60,468 bases of DNA from DASRZM01 sp035686365 (GCA_035686365.1 DASRZM010000048.1:1-60468), one strand, 5' to 3'; shown: positions 35,133 through 43,868, counted from the stretch's first letter. Notes: generated by a model not told the origin, from the sequence alone. Numbers and translations: made by a program.

Positions 35133-36017
35133 TCAGTCCAGGCCGATCCGGAGCAGGGGCGCCGGCAGCTTCTCGGAGCTGATCCACAGGGTCCGGCCGT
35201 CGGGCGCGAAGCCGACGGCCTCGGCCTGCGGAATCCACGGAAGCACGATCTCCGCAGGCGCGCGCGCCACCGCGGTGGACCATTCCTCGCCGGCGCCGCG
35301 CCGGTACAGGTACAGCGTGCGGTAATTGAGCACCGCCAAGGTGCGCCCGTCCGGGGCCAGGTCGGTGGCGGTGATCTGCGAGCGGTAGCGCCCGAACACG
35401 GGGTTGCGCTGCAGGTCCGCGGCACTGGGCTGCACCACCCCCTCGAGTCTGCCAACCAACTCCGCGGTCACCACGCCTGCGGCGGCCGGCCGCAGCGGCA
35501 CACGCCACAATTCCGGTGGCACCCGCTTCTTGGCGATCAGGTAGATCCAGCCGGCCGCGGCGTCCACGGCTACGGCCTCGCAGTCGCGCGCGCCGTCGGG
35601 CCAGCGCGCGCGCACCGTCCATTCAGGCCCGGCGCTGGACTCGCCGAGCGCCTCGGGTTCGCGCACGATCAGCAGATCGAAATCGGCGCGCAGTCCCCCG
35701 TTGTCGCCGACATCGCCGATCAGCAGGTAATGGTCGCCCTGCACGGTGAACGCGGCGGCATCCTCCCAGTCGCGGTTGCGCGTTCCGGTGACCGACAGCG
35801 TCGCGCGGCGCGTACCTTCGGCGTCGATCGCGTACAGGCGCGGGGCATCACCGCTGTCGTTGTGGACCCACAGCAGGCCCGGATGCCTGCGCGAGGCGGC
35901 CAGCCCGCTGATCTCGGACAGCTCCGGATCGGTGACCAGTGCCGCCAGCTCCGGATCGCCCCAGGCGTCGCCGGCGGACGCCGCGGCCAGCTGCGCCGCG
36001 GCCAGCAGCCACCTCAT
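35133..36017 (-). CDS. Secreted beta-propeller-like protein
   Basis: 294 residues with a short signal peptide (MRWLLAAAQLAAASAGDAWG). The mature part shows repeating blades with LAASRRHPGLLWVHNDSGDAPRLYAIDAEG and EAVGFAPDGRTLWISSEK, like esterase-like/phytase-type propellers. Specific activity is unknown. It starts within the last codons of the transglutaminase gene (TCAT at 36014-36017), so the two are translationally coupled and may act together in the envelope. Confidence 0.8.
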   Translation of the reverse strand: MRWLLAAAQLAAASAGDAWGDPELAALVTDPELSEISGLAASRRHPGLLWVHNDSGDAPRLYAIDAEGTRRATLSVTGTRNRDWEDAAAFTVQGDHYLLIGDVGDNGGLRADFDLLIVREPEALGESSAGPEWTVRARWPDGARDCEAVAVDAAAGWIYLIAKKRVPPELWRVPLRPAAAGVVTAELVGRLEGVVQPSAADLQRNPVFGRYRSQITATDLAPDGRTLAVLNYRTLYLYRRGAGEEWSTAVARAPAEIVLPWIPQAEAVGFAPDGRTLWISSEKLPAPLLRIGLD

Positions 36018-37501
36018 TGCCCGGCCGCTCCGGCCGGCGCCGCGACGGCGGTGGACTCGACTGCAGCAATCTGCAGGCGCCCGAGCAGTTCCACGCCGGA
36101 GTAGAAGCGGAACGGATCGCCGTCGCCGATCGACAGGCCCAGGTGGCCGGCATCGAAGCGCGGCTGCGCCGCGTCGTAGCCGCGCCAGTGGCCGTCCGCG
36201 TGGGCGATCACCCAGGCGTGCGGCACGAACACCGATTCGCGCCCCCCGAACCAGGGCGCATAGACCAGGCCGGTCACCACCTGCGTCGGGATCCCGGCAG
36301 CGCGCCCCAGGGCGGCCAGCAGCACCGCGTGCTCGGTGCAGTCGCCCTCGCGCGAACGCGCCGTTTCCAGCGCCGAGGCATAGCCCACGCGCAGCGACTT
36401 GGTCTTGACATGGCGGCGCACGAAGCGCTCGAGCCGTGCCATCTGCCGGGCCGCGTCGCGTTCCCCGGAGATCGCCTTTGCGGCCATCTCCACCAGCTCG
36501 GGGGCATCGCTCTCGAGCCAGCGTGTGGGCTCGAGCATGCGCGGGGTCGGTTCAGGACCGGTGCCACCGACCGGATCGATCTGCACCAGCAGCTCTCCAC
36601 CGTCGCCGCCGGACACGCGCTGGCCCGGCACCTGCCCGAACGCGTCGCCGGAGCCGGACTCCACCACCACGCGGTAGCTCAGCCGCGAGCCCAGTTCGGT
36701 GCGCGTGAGCGGCCGCGGCGAGTCCACCAGCGTGCTCTCGAACACGTCGGCCGCCAGCGGCGGTGCGGTCGCGCACTCGCGGTTGCAGGCGATGGTCTCC
36801 AGCGTCAGTCCCATCAGCGGCATGCGCATGCGGCGCACCTCGCCGTCGGCGTCGAGCCAGCTGCGCGAGACCATGTGCGCGCCGCCCAGGTCCAGCTGCT
36901 GCTCGACCGCGGTCAGCGTCTCCTGGCGCCCGTGGATATCCACCCGTTCGGGGCCGATGACATGGCCGTCCACGCGCATCGCCGACAGCGACGCCGGGTC
37001 GAAGGCCAGCGCCTGGTAGCGGGTACCCGACGCCAGGCCGGCGCGCGCCTCCAGCAGCCGCAGGCCCTCGAACAGCAAGGCGCCCTGCGGCCAGGGCAGG
37101 GTCTGCTCGCTGTCGTGGTCGTGGCTTCCGGTGCGCACCCGCAGGGTCCCGGCCGCGGTGTCGATGCGGCCCTCGATCCGCGTGTGCGACCCGGCCGCAT
37201 CGATCTCGGTGGTGAAGGAGATCGGCTCGCCCTCCGGCGTCTCGACCGTGCGTTCGCGGCTGGTGACGACCAACTGCTGGCCGTTGCGCTCGATCGTCAC
37301 GTGCATGCTGTGCCCGGTGGTCACCTCGGCGGCATTCGCCGCGCGCTCGGTGTGCAGGTAGCCCACGTGGCGCCCCTGCAGATGCACGCTGTGCCAGCTC
37401 TCGCCGGCCTCGGCCCCGCGCGCGAGTGCGGCGGCCGTGCACAGCAGCGCGGCCGCCAGTATGGCGACGGACAGCGCGGTACGGGATCGTTGTGGCGACA
37501 T
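36014..37501 (-). CDS. Exported transglutaminase-like protein
   Basis: 495 residues from ATG 37501 (a second ATG at 37513 is possible). The signal peptide ends near LARGAEA. The long N-terminal region (to about 340) is a beta domain without recognised name; the C-terminal transglutaminase/protease fold has the Cys in SREGDCTEHAVLLAALGRA (about residue 388), His in VPHAWV (about 427) and Asp in RGYDAAQPRFD (about 445). Such domains are often peptidases or amidases in the bacterial envelope; no substrate can be named. Confidence 0.86.
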   Translation of the reverse strand: MSPQRSRTALSVAILAAALLCTAAALARGAEAGESWHSVHLQGRHVGYLHTERAANAAEVTTGHSMHVTIERNGQQLVVTSRERTVETPEGEPISFTTEIDAAGSHTRIEGRIDTAAGTLRVRTGSHDHDSEQTLPWPQGALLFEGLRLLEARAGLASGTRYQALAFDPASLSAMRVDGHVIGPERVDIHGRQETLTAVEQQLDLGGAHMVSRSWLDADGEVRRMRMPLMGLTLETIACNRECATAPPLAADVFESTLVDSPRPLTRTELGSRLSYRVVVESGSGDAFGQVPGQRVSGGDGGELLVQIDPVGGTGPEPTPRMLEPTRWLESDAPELVEMAAKAISGERDAARQMARLERFVRRHVKTKSLRVGYASALETARSREGDCTEHAVLLAALGRAAGIPTQVVTGLVYAPWFGGRESVFVPHAWVIAHADGHWRGYDAAQPRFDAGHLGLSIGDGDPFRFYSGVELLGRLQIAAVESTAVAAPAGAAGQ

Positions 37502-37604
37502 GGTACTCAGCATGACAGGTCCAGCATGCATCGTAGGCGTCGGGATTCGAACATTCCCTGAGCAGACCCTAGAATGGCCCGTGTGTTCCCCACGCAGCCG
37601 GATC

Positions 37605-38798
37605 ATGACCCGCATCGCCACGCCGCTGACCCCCGAGGCCACCCGTGTGCTGCTGCTGGGCTCGGGCGAGCTGGGCAAGGAAGTTGCCATCGAGCTGCAG
37701 CGGCTGGGCGTGGAGGTCGTCGCCGCGGACCGCTACGCCGATGCGCCGGCCATGCAGGTGGCGCACCGCGCGCACACCCTGGACATGCTCGACCCGGTGG
37801 CGCTGCGGGCGCTGATCGAGCGCGAGCGGCCGACCCTGGTCGTACCGGAGATCGAGGCCATCCATACACCCACGCTGGTGGAGCTGGAGCGCGAGGGCCA
37901 GCGGGTGATCCCGACCGCGCGCGCCACCCGGCTGACGATGGACCGCGAGGGCATCCGCCGCCTGGCCGCGGAGCAGCTGGGGCTGCCGACTTCGCCGTAC
38001 CGCTTCGTGGATACGGTCGAGGCGTACCGCGAGGCGGTCGCCCAGGTGGGCCTGCCGTGCGTGGTCAAGCCGGTGATGAGTTCATCGGGCAAGGGTCAGA
38101 GCCTGGTGCGCGGCGAAGGCGAGATCGATGCGGCCTGGGAGCATGCGCAGTCCGGCGGCCGCGCCGGCGCCGGTCGCGTGATCGTGGAGGGCTTCATCGA
38201 CTTCGAGTACGAGATCACGCTGCTGACCATCCGCCACCGCGACGGCACCAGTTTCTGCGAGCCGATCGGGCACCTGCAGGTCGACGGTGACTACCGGGAG
38301 AGCTGGCAGCCGCAGCCGATGAACGGGACGGCGCTGGCCCGTGCCCAGCGGATCGCGGCGACCGTGACCGCCGAGCTCGGCGGCCATGGCGTGTTCGGAG
38401 TGGAGCTGTTCGTGCGTGGCGACGAGGTGTGGTTCTCCGAGGTCAGCCCGCGCCCGCACGACACCGGGCTGGTGACGCTGATCTCGCAGGAGCTGTCGGA
38501 GTTCGCGCTGCACGCACGCGCGATCCTGGGCCTTCCGGTGCCGCACATCGGCCAGTTCGGTCCCTCGGCATCGGTCGCGCTGCTGGCCGAGGGGCATGGT
38601 GTGCCGGTGTTCGACGATGTCGATGTGGCGCTGGCCATGCCGTACACGGCGTTGCGGCTGTTCGGCAAGCCGCGCGTAGAGGGCAAACGCCGCGTCGGCG
38701 TCGCGCTGGCGCGTGGCGCCACCCTCGCCGAGGCCCGCGACCAGGCCCGCCGCAGCGCCGGCGCCGTGCGCATCTCGCTCCACAACCCCACCCCGTAG
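37605..38798 (+). CDS. purT: Formate-dependent phosphoribosylglycinamide formyltransferase 2
   Basis: ATP-grasp enzyme that forms FGAR from GAR, formate and ATP in purine synthesis. ATG 37605 gives 397 residues, near the E. coli size (392). Motifs: RVLLLGSGELGKEVAIELQRLG (N-terminal nucleotide-like fold), VVKPVMSSSGKGQS (ATP-grasp loop, about residue 150) and FSEVSPRPHDTGLVT (Mg/ATP site, about 282). The promoter region is shared with the divergent transglutaminase gene. Confidence 0.95.
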   Translation: MTRIATPLTPEATRVLLLGSGELGKEVAIELQRLGVEVVAADRYADAPAMQVAHRAHTLDMLDPVALRALIERERPTLVVPEIEAIHTPTLVELEREGQRVIPTARATRLTMDREGIRRLAAEQLGLPTSPYRFVDTVEAYREAVAQVGLPCVVKPVMSSSGKGQSLVRGEGEIDAAWEHAQSGGRAGAGRVIVEGFIDFEYEITLLTIRHRDGTSFCEPIGHLQVDGDYRESWQPQPMNGTALARAQRIAATVTAELGGHGVFGVELFVRGDEVWFSEVSPRPHDTGLVTLISQELSEFALHARAILGLPVPHIGQFGPSASVALLAEGHGVPVFDDVDVALAMPYTALRLFGKPRVEGKRRVGVALARGATLAEARDQARRSAGAVRISLHNPTP

Positions 38799-38826
38799 CA
38801 GCCCGGCGCCGCCAACCCTCACCCCC

Positions 38827-38908
38827 TGTAGGAGCCGGCGTTGCCGGCGATCGGCACTGCCACGACGCTCGGCGACCCCACGTGGGAGCGGCCCATGGCC
38901 GCGATCGA
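38827..38908. repeat. Paired REP element
   Basis: TGTAGGAGCCGGCGTTGCCGGCGATCGG followed by GTGGGAGCGGCCCATGGCCGCGATCG, the same pair and order as at 11529. Confidence 0.85.
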
Positions 38909-38966
38909 CCCTCCGTGCCTTTGCATCGATGCCGCGTCCGCTTCGTAGGCCGGCCCGCGAGCCGGT

Positions 38967-39051
38967 GACGGTTTCCGGGGCCGCCGCAAGTACATCCCTG
39001 TAGGCTGCGGACGCGCCATCCCTGGCGCGTACGCCCCCGGAACCCGTCCCC
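38967..39051. repeat. Nested palindromic repeat, copy 4
   Basis: Outer arms GACGGTTTCCGGGG (38967) and CCCCGGAACCCGTCCCC (39035-39051); the inner hairpin ACGCGCCAT-CC-CTGGCGCGT carries CATCCCTG in place of CATGGATG. It is the inverse orientation of copy 3. The 385-bp gap 38799-39183 contains only this element between two REP pairs. Confidence 0.75.
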
Positions 39052-39093
39052 GCCCCGCGGCCCTCGCGCTTTCGTTTCGTATCGCCTTCCCCC

Positions 39094-39174
39094 GGTAGGA
39101 GCCGGCGTTGCCGGCGATCCGCCCCGCGACACCGCCCGGCAAACCCGCGTGGGAGCGGCCCATGGCCGCGATCG
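39094..39174. repeat. Paired REP element
   Basis: GGTAGGAGCCGGCGTTGCCGGCGATCC and GTGGGAGCGGCCCATGGCCGCGATCG about 50 bp apart, the second pair in this gap. Confidence 0.85.
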
Positions 39175-39183
39175 CATCCTCCC

Positions 39184-39780
39184 TCACCCCTCCACGTGCT
39201 TGCCCCCGGTCCACCCACCCGGCCGGAGCACCGCATCTCCCAGTTCCCGCGGCGGCCCCTCCAGCGCGGTGGCCATCGAGTCGTTCCACCGGTTCAGGAA
39301 TCCGTACAGGCACACCACGGCGAGGATCTCCACGATCTGCTCCTCGTCCCAGTGCACGCGCAGCCGCGCGTAAGTCTCCGCATCCACGCCGTTGGGCACA
39401 CTGCCTGCGGCCAGCGCGTAATCCAGCGCGGCACGCTCGGCCTCGCTGTACAACGGCGAGGTGCGGTATTCCCAGATCCGCTCGACCTTTTCGTCGCTGA
39501 CGCCGTGGATCTTCGCGGCGATCAGCGAGTGCGCCATGCAGTACTGGCAGCCGGCCGCGCGCGAACACAAGTGTGCGACCAGCCGCTTGAATCCCAGTTC
39601 GACCTTGCCATCGGGCGCCATCACTGCCCGCGTGAGCGCACCGAATCCCTCCACGATTCCGGGCTTGCGCTGCATGGTCAGCAGCGAGTTGGGCACAAAG
39701 CCCAGAATGCGCTCGAAGGTCGCGAAGGTGTCGGCCAGTTCCGGGTGGGTTTGCTGCGGCAGCGGTTCCAGGAAAGCCAT
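39184..39780 (-). CDS. Carboxymuconolactone decarboxylase/AhpD-like protein
   Basis: A peroxidase-related, all-helical protein. Cys-x-x-Cys and the following His, RAAGCQYCMAHSLIAAK (about residues 76-86), form the redox site of the AhpD/CMD group. The 198-residue size fits the uncharacterised 'peroxidase-related enzyme' subset. It is a minus-strand neighbour of bpt (3-bp gap) and is probably co-transcribed with it. Specific partner reductase is not visible. Confidence 0.88.
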   Translation of the reverse strand: MAFLEPLPQQTHPELADTFATFERILGFVPNSLLTMQRKPGIVEGFGALTRAVMAPDGKVELGFKRLVAHLCSRAAGCQYCMAHSLIAAKIHGVSDEKVERIWEYRTSPLYSEAERAALDYALAAGSVPNGVDAETYARLRVHWDEEQIVEILAVVCLYGFLNRWNDSMATALEGPPRELGDAVLRPGGWTGGKHVEG

Positions 39781-39783
39781 CGC

Positions 39784-40488
39784 CTACTCCATCGTCTGCC
39801 AGTGCCCGCCCACGAGCACCTCCAGCGGCCGGAACCGGGCCTTGTAGTCCATCTTCGGATGGCTCCGGATCCAGTAGCCCAGGTACAGGTAGGGCAGGCC
39901 CTCTTCGTGCGCCAGCTCGATCTGCGCGAGGATCGCGTAGGTCCCCAGGCCGCGCCGGCCGCAGTCCGGATCGTAGAAGGTATAGACCGCCGACAGTCCC
40001 GAGGGCAGCGTGTCGAGCACGGCCACCGCACGCAGCACGCCGTGCTCGCGCAGCTCCAGGAACCGGGTCGGGCTCCAGCGGCAGCTCAGGAAGCGCTCGA
40101 AGTCGTCCTGCTCCGGGTCGTCCATGCCGGCGCCCGCGTGCCGCGTGTTGACGTAACGCCGATACAGGGTGAAATGCTCGGCGCTCTGGCGCGGCGCCAC
40201 CACTGCCGATGCCAGATCGGCATTGCGCTGCGCGCAGCGGCGCTGCGAACGGCTGCGCCGGAACCGCGCCACCGGGATGCGCACCGCCAGGCAGGCCGTG
40301 CAGCCGCGGCAATGCGGGCGGTACACGTGTCCGCCCGAACGCCGGAAGCCGCGCTCGATCGCCATGGCGTAGATCTGCGGCAGCCCGCGCGCGACCGGAT
40401 CGATGACCAGGTTGCGCGCCTGCCGGTCCTGGAAATACCCGCACGGGTGCTCCAGGGTCTGGAAGACTCGGATCAGGTCCGACTTCAT
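39784..40488 (-). CDS. bpt: Aspartate/glutamate leucyltransferase
   Basis: Adds Leu from Leu-tRNA to N-terminal Asp or Glu, making the protein a ClpAP/ClpS N-degron substrate. The 234 residues have the ATE-type N-terminal cysteine cluster (CGYF at about residue 16 and CRGCTACLAVRIP at about 60-72) and the C-terminal acyltransferase block YLYLGYWIRSHPKMDYKARFRPLE. In gammaproteobacteria this branch is Bpt rather than true arginyltransferase. Confidence 0.92.
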   Translation of the reverse strand: MKSDLIRVFQTLEHPCGYFQDRQARNLVIDPVARGLPQIYAMAIERGFRRSGGHVYRPHCRGCTACLAVRIPVARFRRSRSQRRCAQRNADLASAVVAPRQSAEHFTLYRRYVNTRHAGAGMDDPEQDDFERFLSCRWSPTRFLELREHGVLRAVAVLDTLPSGLSAVYTFYDPDCGRRGLGTYAILAQIELAHEEGLPYLYLGYWIRSHPKMDYKARFRPLEVLVGGHWQTME

Positions 40489-40521
40489 GGACCCGATGGT
40501 ACCGCCGGCTGCAGCAGGGGG

Positions 40522-41739
40522 TCAGACCAGTCCGCTGGATGCCAGGCCGATGATCAGGCCGGTGGAGCCCAGCACCACGCCCAGCGCCATGCCGATCCAG
40601 GCGTTGCGGCGCTCGATCGCCCGCGCACGCGCCGCCGCGAGTCGGTTGCCGCGCGCTTCCAGCGCATGCCGGCGCGCCAGCACCCGCGGCAGCCAGTAGA
40701 TGTTGAGCAGGCCCAGGGCCACGATCAGGCCGACGAACGCGGTCGTGGGCAGCCACCAGGACTCGATCAGCACCGCCGCTGTCATCAGGCCGGTGAAGCC
40801 CACCACGATCAGGCCACCGACGATGCCCAGGCGCAGCAGCTCGCGCTTCTCCTGCACATCGATGGCGGTGATCCAGTACCGGCGCAGCCCGAACACGAGG
40901 CTGGCGATGCCCACGATCAGCGCGAAGAGGATGCCGCCGGCCGCGCCCACCATCAGCCTGGGCATGTTCTTGCCGGCGAATCCCAAGCTGGCCAGGGTCT
41001 TGGGCAGCACCTTGGACAGCGCACCGGTCTGGCCCAGCATCAGCTTGCCCAGCCCCTGGCCGGCCGCGGCGGCACCCCCGGCCAGGCCGGCGGCGGCCGC
41101 CGGCGTCGACAGCGCCAGCCCGGCCACCACGAACGCGGTGAAGGCGGCCGTGGGTGCGGTCGCGATCACCGCCTTGCCCAGCCGCGAGAGCAGGTCCTCG
41201 CGCAGCGCCTGGCGCGCGCGCGAGAGCCGCTTGCGCACCGCGGCATCGCGCATGCCCAGCAGCGAGGCCACCTGCCTGGAGCTCTGGCCCTCGCGGTAGT
41301 AGATCAGCAGGATCTCCCGGGTCTCCTGCGGCAACTCGTCGATCAGGTCGGCGACGATCTCTTCCTGCTGCTCGCGCGCCAGCTGCTCGGGATGGTCGGG
41401 TGTGGGATCGGCGACCGTGGCCAGGATGGTGTCGAACTCGCCCTCGTAGCGGTCCGGCCGGCGGCCGCGCAGGTGGTCGCGCGCCAGGTTGCGGGTGATC
41501 TGCCGCAGCCAGGGAAGGAAGCTGGACGGATTGCGCAGCCCGTCGAGCTTGGTCCAGGCACTCAGGAAGGCCTCCTGGGCGATGTCTTCGCTGGTGTGCA
41601 CGTCGCGCACCATGGCCAGCGCGATCGCGCTGATGCCGCCCTGACAGCCGGCGACGATGCGCCCGAAGGCGTGCGCGTCGCCGCGCTGGGCGCGCGGCAG
41701 TTCGGCGCGGATGAGTTCTTCCAGGGCCTGGGCGTTCAC
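40522..41739 (-). CDS. ECF RNA polymerase sigma factor fused to a C-terminal membrane domain
   Basis: 405 residues. The N-terminal half is a complete ECF sigma: region 2 (ALAMVRDVHTSEDIAQEAFLSAWTKL, about residues 41-66) and region 4 (LPQETREILLIYYREGQSSRQVASLLGMRDAAVRKRLSRAR, about 140-180). The remainder (about 190-405) contains about five transmembrane helices with positive loops and no known domain. There is no separate anti-sigma gene beside it. Membrane tethering may replace an anti-sigma factor. Divergent from no close gene. Confidence 0.9.
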   Translation of the reverse strand: MNAQALEELIRAELPRAQRGDAHAFGRIVAGCQGGISAIALAMVRDVHTSEDIAQEAFLSAWTKLDGLRNPSSFLPWLRQITRNLARDHLRGRRPDRYEGEFDTILATVADPTPDHPEQLAREQQEEIVADLIDELPQETREILLIYYREGQSSRQVASLLGMRDAAVRKRLSRARQALREDLLSRLGKAVIATAPTAAFTAFVVAGLALSTPAAAAGLAGGAAAAGQGLGKLMLGQTGALSKVLPKTLASLGFAGKNMPRLMVGAAGGILFALIVGIASLVFGLRRYWITAIDVQEKRELLRLGIVGGLIVVGFTGLMTAAVLIESWWLPTTAFVGLIVALGLLNIYWLPRVLARRHALEARGNRLAAARARAIERRNAWIGMALGVVLGSTGLIIGLASSGLV

Positions 41740-41818
41740 GGAATCGGCTGCAGTGGGGATCCTGTGGTCATCGACGCGGCCGTGGCGCGGATGTGACCGG
41801 CCCCGATCATGGCCCCGA

Positions 41819-42217
41819 TCACGGCCCGACCCCGATACCGCACGCGCGCATGGCGACCAGCACCGCCCCGGCGGCCACGGCCACCAGCAGGGCCAGGCGG
41901 ATGCGGTTGGCCGCCTGCATCGGGCGCCCGGACCGGGCCGGGAGCTGGTAGTCGTCCGGGACCGGCGAATCGACCCGGGTGCTGCCCATCAGTCCGGCCT
42001 GGCGCATCAGCGCGCGCGCCTTGGGCAGGTCCTCGGCCCGGAGCACCCAGACCACGGCCTGCGGCTCGCGGTCGGCGTGGCGATAGCTGAACACGCGGCG
42101 GCGGTTGCCGTGGTAGGAGCGCCCGCCGGTGATGCGGGTCTGGACGCCGTGCTCGTTCAGCAATCGGGCCACGCCCTCGACGGTCTCGAGCCGGATGGAA
42201 GCGAAGATCTGGCGCAT
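41819..42217 (-). CDS. DUF2007-type protein with C-terminal membrane helix
   Basis: 132 residues. The N-terminal half (MRQIFASIRLETVEGVARLLNEHGVQTRIT and VWVLRAEDLPKARALMRQAGL) resembles the DUF2007 putative signal-transducing fold; one helix (RLALLVAVAAGAVLVAMRA) closes the protein. Xanthomonas homologues are often called 'pathogenicity-like', without experimental basis in this window. It lies 22 bp after tesB on the same strand. Confidence 0.8.
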   Translation of the reverse strand: MRQIFASIRLETVEGVARLLNEHGVQTRITGGRSYHGNRRRVFSYRHADREPQAVVWVLRAEDLPKARALMRQAGLMGSTRVDSPVPDDYQLPARSGRPMQAANRIRLALLVAVAAGAVLVAMRACGIGVGP

Positions 42218-42238
42218 GCGGTGCCTCCGGCCCCCAGT

Positions 42239-43108
42239 CTACTTCGCCGGCTCGATCACGCGGATCAGGCCTTCCTGCGCCGTGGAGGCGATCAGGGCAC
42301 CGTCGCGGTCGTAGATGCTGCCGCGCGCCAGGCCGCGCGCGCCCTGCGCGCTGGGGCTCTCGCAGGCGTACAGCAGCCACTGGTCGACCCGGAACGGGCG
42401 GTGCAGCCACATCGCGTGGTCGAGGCTGGCCATCTGCACGTTCGGCTGCAGGTAGGAGATGCCGTGCGGCCAGGTAGTGGTGCCGATCAGGTGGAAGTCC
42501 GAGGCGTAGGCGAGCAGCGCCCGGTGCTGGTTCATGTCCGCGCCGATCCGGTCGGCCAGGCGGAACCACACCTGCTGTACGGGCGGGCGACGGGTCGGGC
42601 TCAGTTCGTTGCGCGCCTGCACGGGACGGAACTCGAACGGGCCCTTGCGCGAGAGCCAGCGCTGCAGCTTGGGCGGAAGCTGCGCCATGGTCTCGGCCGG
42701 CAGCGGCGCGGGCTCGGGCACCTGGCCCGCGTCGGGCACTTCCGGCATCGGCAGCTGGTGCTCGACGCCGTATTCGGGTTCCTGGAAGCTGGCGGAGAAA
42801 TTGAAGACGGGCTGGCCGTGCTGGATCGCCACCACGCGCCGCACCGAGAAGCTCTTGCCGTCGCGGGCGCGGTCCACGTCGTACACGATCGGGTGCTCGA
42901 TGTCGCCGGCGCGCAGGAAATAGGCATGCAGCGAGTGGGCGATGCGCTCGGGCGCAACGGTCTGCTGCGCGGCCGACAGCGCCTGGCCCAGCACCTGCCC
43001 ACCGAACACGTAGCGCGTGCCGATGTCGCGGCTGATGCCGCGGAACAGGTTGTCCTCGAGGCGCTCGAGCGTGAGCAGTTCCAGCAGTTCGGCGACTACA
43101 TCCTGCAC
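42239..43108 (-). CDS. tesB: Acyl-CoA thioesterase II
   Basis: Hydrolyses medium- and long-chain acyl-CoA. The 289 residues form a double hotdog; conserved pieces are FGGQVLGQALSAAQQTV (about residues 32-48), HAYFLRAGDIEHPIVYDVDRARDGKSF and, near the C terminus, ASLDHAMWLHRPFRVDQWLLYACESPSAQGARGLARG, with the active-site Asp in SLDHAMW. Its promoter region contains three adjacent hairpins. Confidence 0.95.
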   Translation of the reverse strand: MQDVVAELLELLTLERLEDNLFRGISRDIGTRYVFGGQVLGQALSAAQQTVAPERIAHSLHAYFLRAGDIEHPIVYDVDRARDGKSFSVRRVVAIQHGQPVFNFSASFQEPEYGVEHQLPMPEVPDAGQVPEPAPLPAETMAQLPPKLQRWLSRKGPFEFRPVQARNELSPTRRPPVQQVWFRLADRIGADMNQHRALLAYASDFHLIGTTTWPHGISYLQPNVQMASLDHAMWLHRPFRVDQWLLYACESPSAQGARGLARGSIYDRDGALIASTAQEGLIRVIEPAK

Positions 43109-43149
43109 CTGGCGACGCTCCGGCGCGAAAGGCCGCGCATTATAGGGGA

Positions 43150-43222
43150 CCTCTGAACAAGTTCAGAGGTTCGCGCGCCATGGATGGCGCGCTCGCGGAT
43201 CAAGTCCAGGATGGACTTGATC
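43150..43222. repeat. Three consecutive hairpins upstream of tesB
   Basis: CCTCTGAAC-AA-GTTCAGAGG (43150-43169), GCGCGCCAT-GG-ATGGCGCGC (43172-43191, same CATGGATG core as the nested palindromes) and the 11-bp-stem hairpin shared with 3757-3781 (43198-43222). No T run follows any of them. Confidence 0.8.
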
Positions 43223-43279
43223 AGACCTTCCATATCGGTCACCGCCACCGACCGTCGTGGCCGCGACCGGTCCGCGTCC

Positions 43280-43846
43280 TCATCCGCCCTGGAACCGCTC
43301 CAGGTGCGTCCCCCGCAACACCTCCTCCCACGGAAACAGCGGGCCCGGATCGAGCTTGCGCCGTACCGACGTGGCGGCATCGTCGCTGGCCGGGATCGAT
43401 CCGGTGTCCAGGTCCTCGTGCCCGGCGATCCATCGCAGCGCGGGCAGGGTGGATTCCAGCTTGCGCAGCAGCGCGAGCAGCGCCCCGATCTGCGCCGGCG
43501 TGTAGGGCTCGTCCATCTGCTGGTGCCGCGAGTCGTGCCAGTGCGGCCAGCGGCCGCGGTTGACCAGCTCGATGCCGACCGAACGCTCGTTGTAGCCGCG
43601 TGTGTGGTGGGCGATCCGGTCCGGGTGGACGTACCGATGCACGCTGCCGTCGCGGTCGATGTAATAGTGGCCGCTGTTGCCGGTCCCCGACGCGTAGTGT
43701 GCGCGCTCGCCATACTCGCGCGCGGTGGCCAGGTCCGGCAGCTCGGTGCAGTGGATCACCACCAGGTCGATGCTCGATGGCGCGCGGGTGTCCAGGCGCT
43801 CCTCGTAGGGCAGGGGGGCGTGCTGGATGGCCAGGTCGAGCGGCAT
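43280..43846 (-). CDS. N-acetylmuramoyl-L-alanine amidase (Amidase_2)
   Basis: A zinc amidase that would cleave MurNAc-peptide bonds. The 188 residues have the first zinc His in VVIHCTELPDL (about residue 32), a Glu in SVGIELVNRGRW, the second His in IAGHEDLDTGS (about 142) and DPGPLFPW (third ligand region). No signal peptide is present, so it may be cytosolic and act in muropeptide recycling, as AmpD does, although it is not a clear AmpD orthologue. Confidence 0.9.
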   Translation of the reverse strand: MPLDLAIQHAPLPYEERLDTRAPSSIDLVVIHCTELPDLATAREYGERAHYASGTGNSGHYYIDRDGSVHRYVHPDRIAHHTRGYNERSVGIELVNRGRWPHWHDSRHQQMDEPYTPAQIGALLALLRKLESTLPALRWIAGHEDLDTGSIPASDDAATSVRRKLDPGPLFPWEEVLRGTHLERFQGG

Positions 43847-43868
43847 GCGGGGGAGTTTACGGTTTTGC

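Noticed and set aside
38819..39183. Coding frames through the repeat cluster before the CMD gene
   Set aside because: They are read-through of REP and nested-palindrome repeats, with the same translated phrases at 11.5, 13.5, 16.3 and 39 kb.
43280..43846. Assignment of the amidase as AmpD
   Set aside because: It is the right size and lacks a signal peptide, but the sequence around the zinc ligands is not clearly AmpD; only the family name is given.
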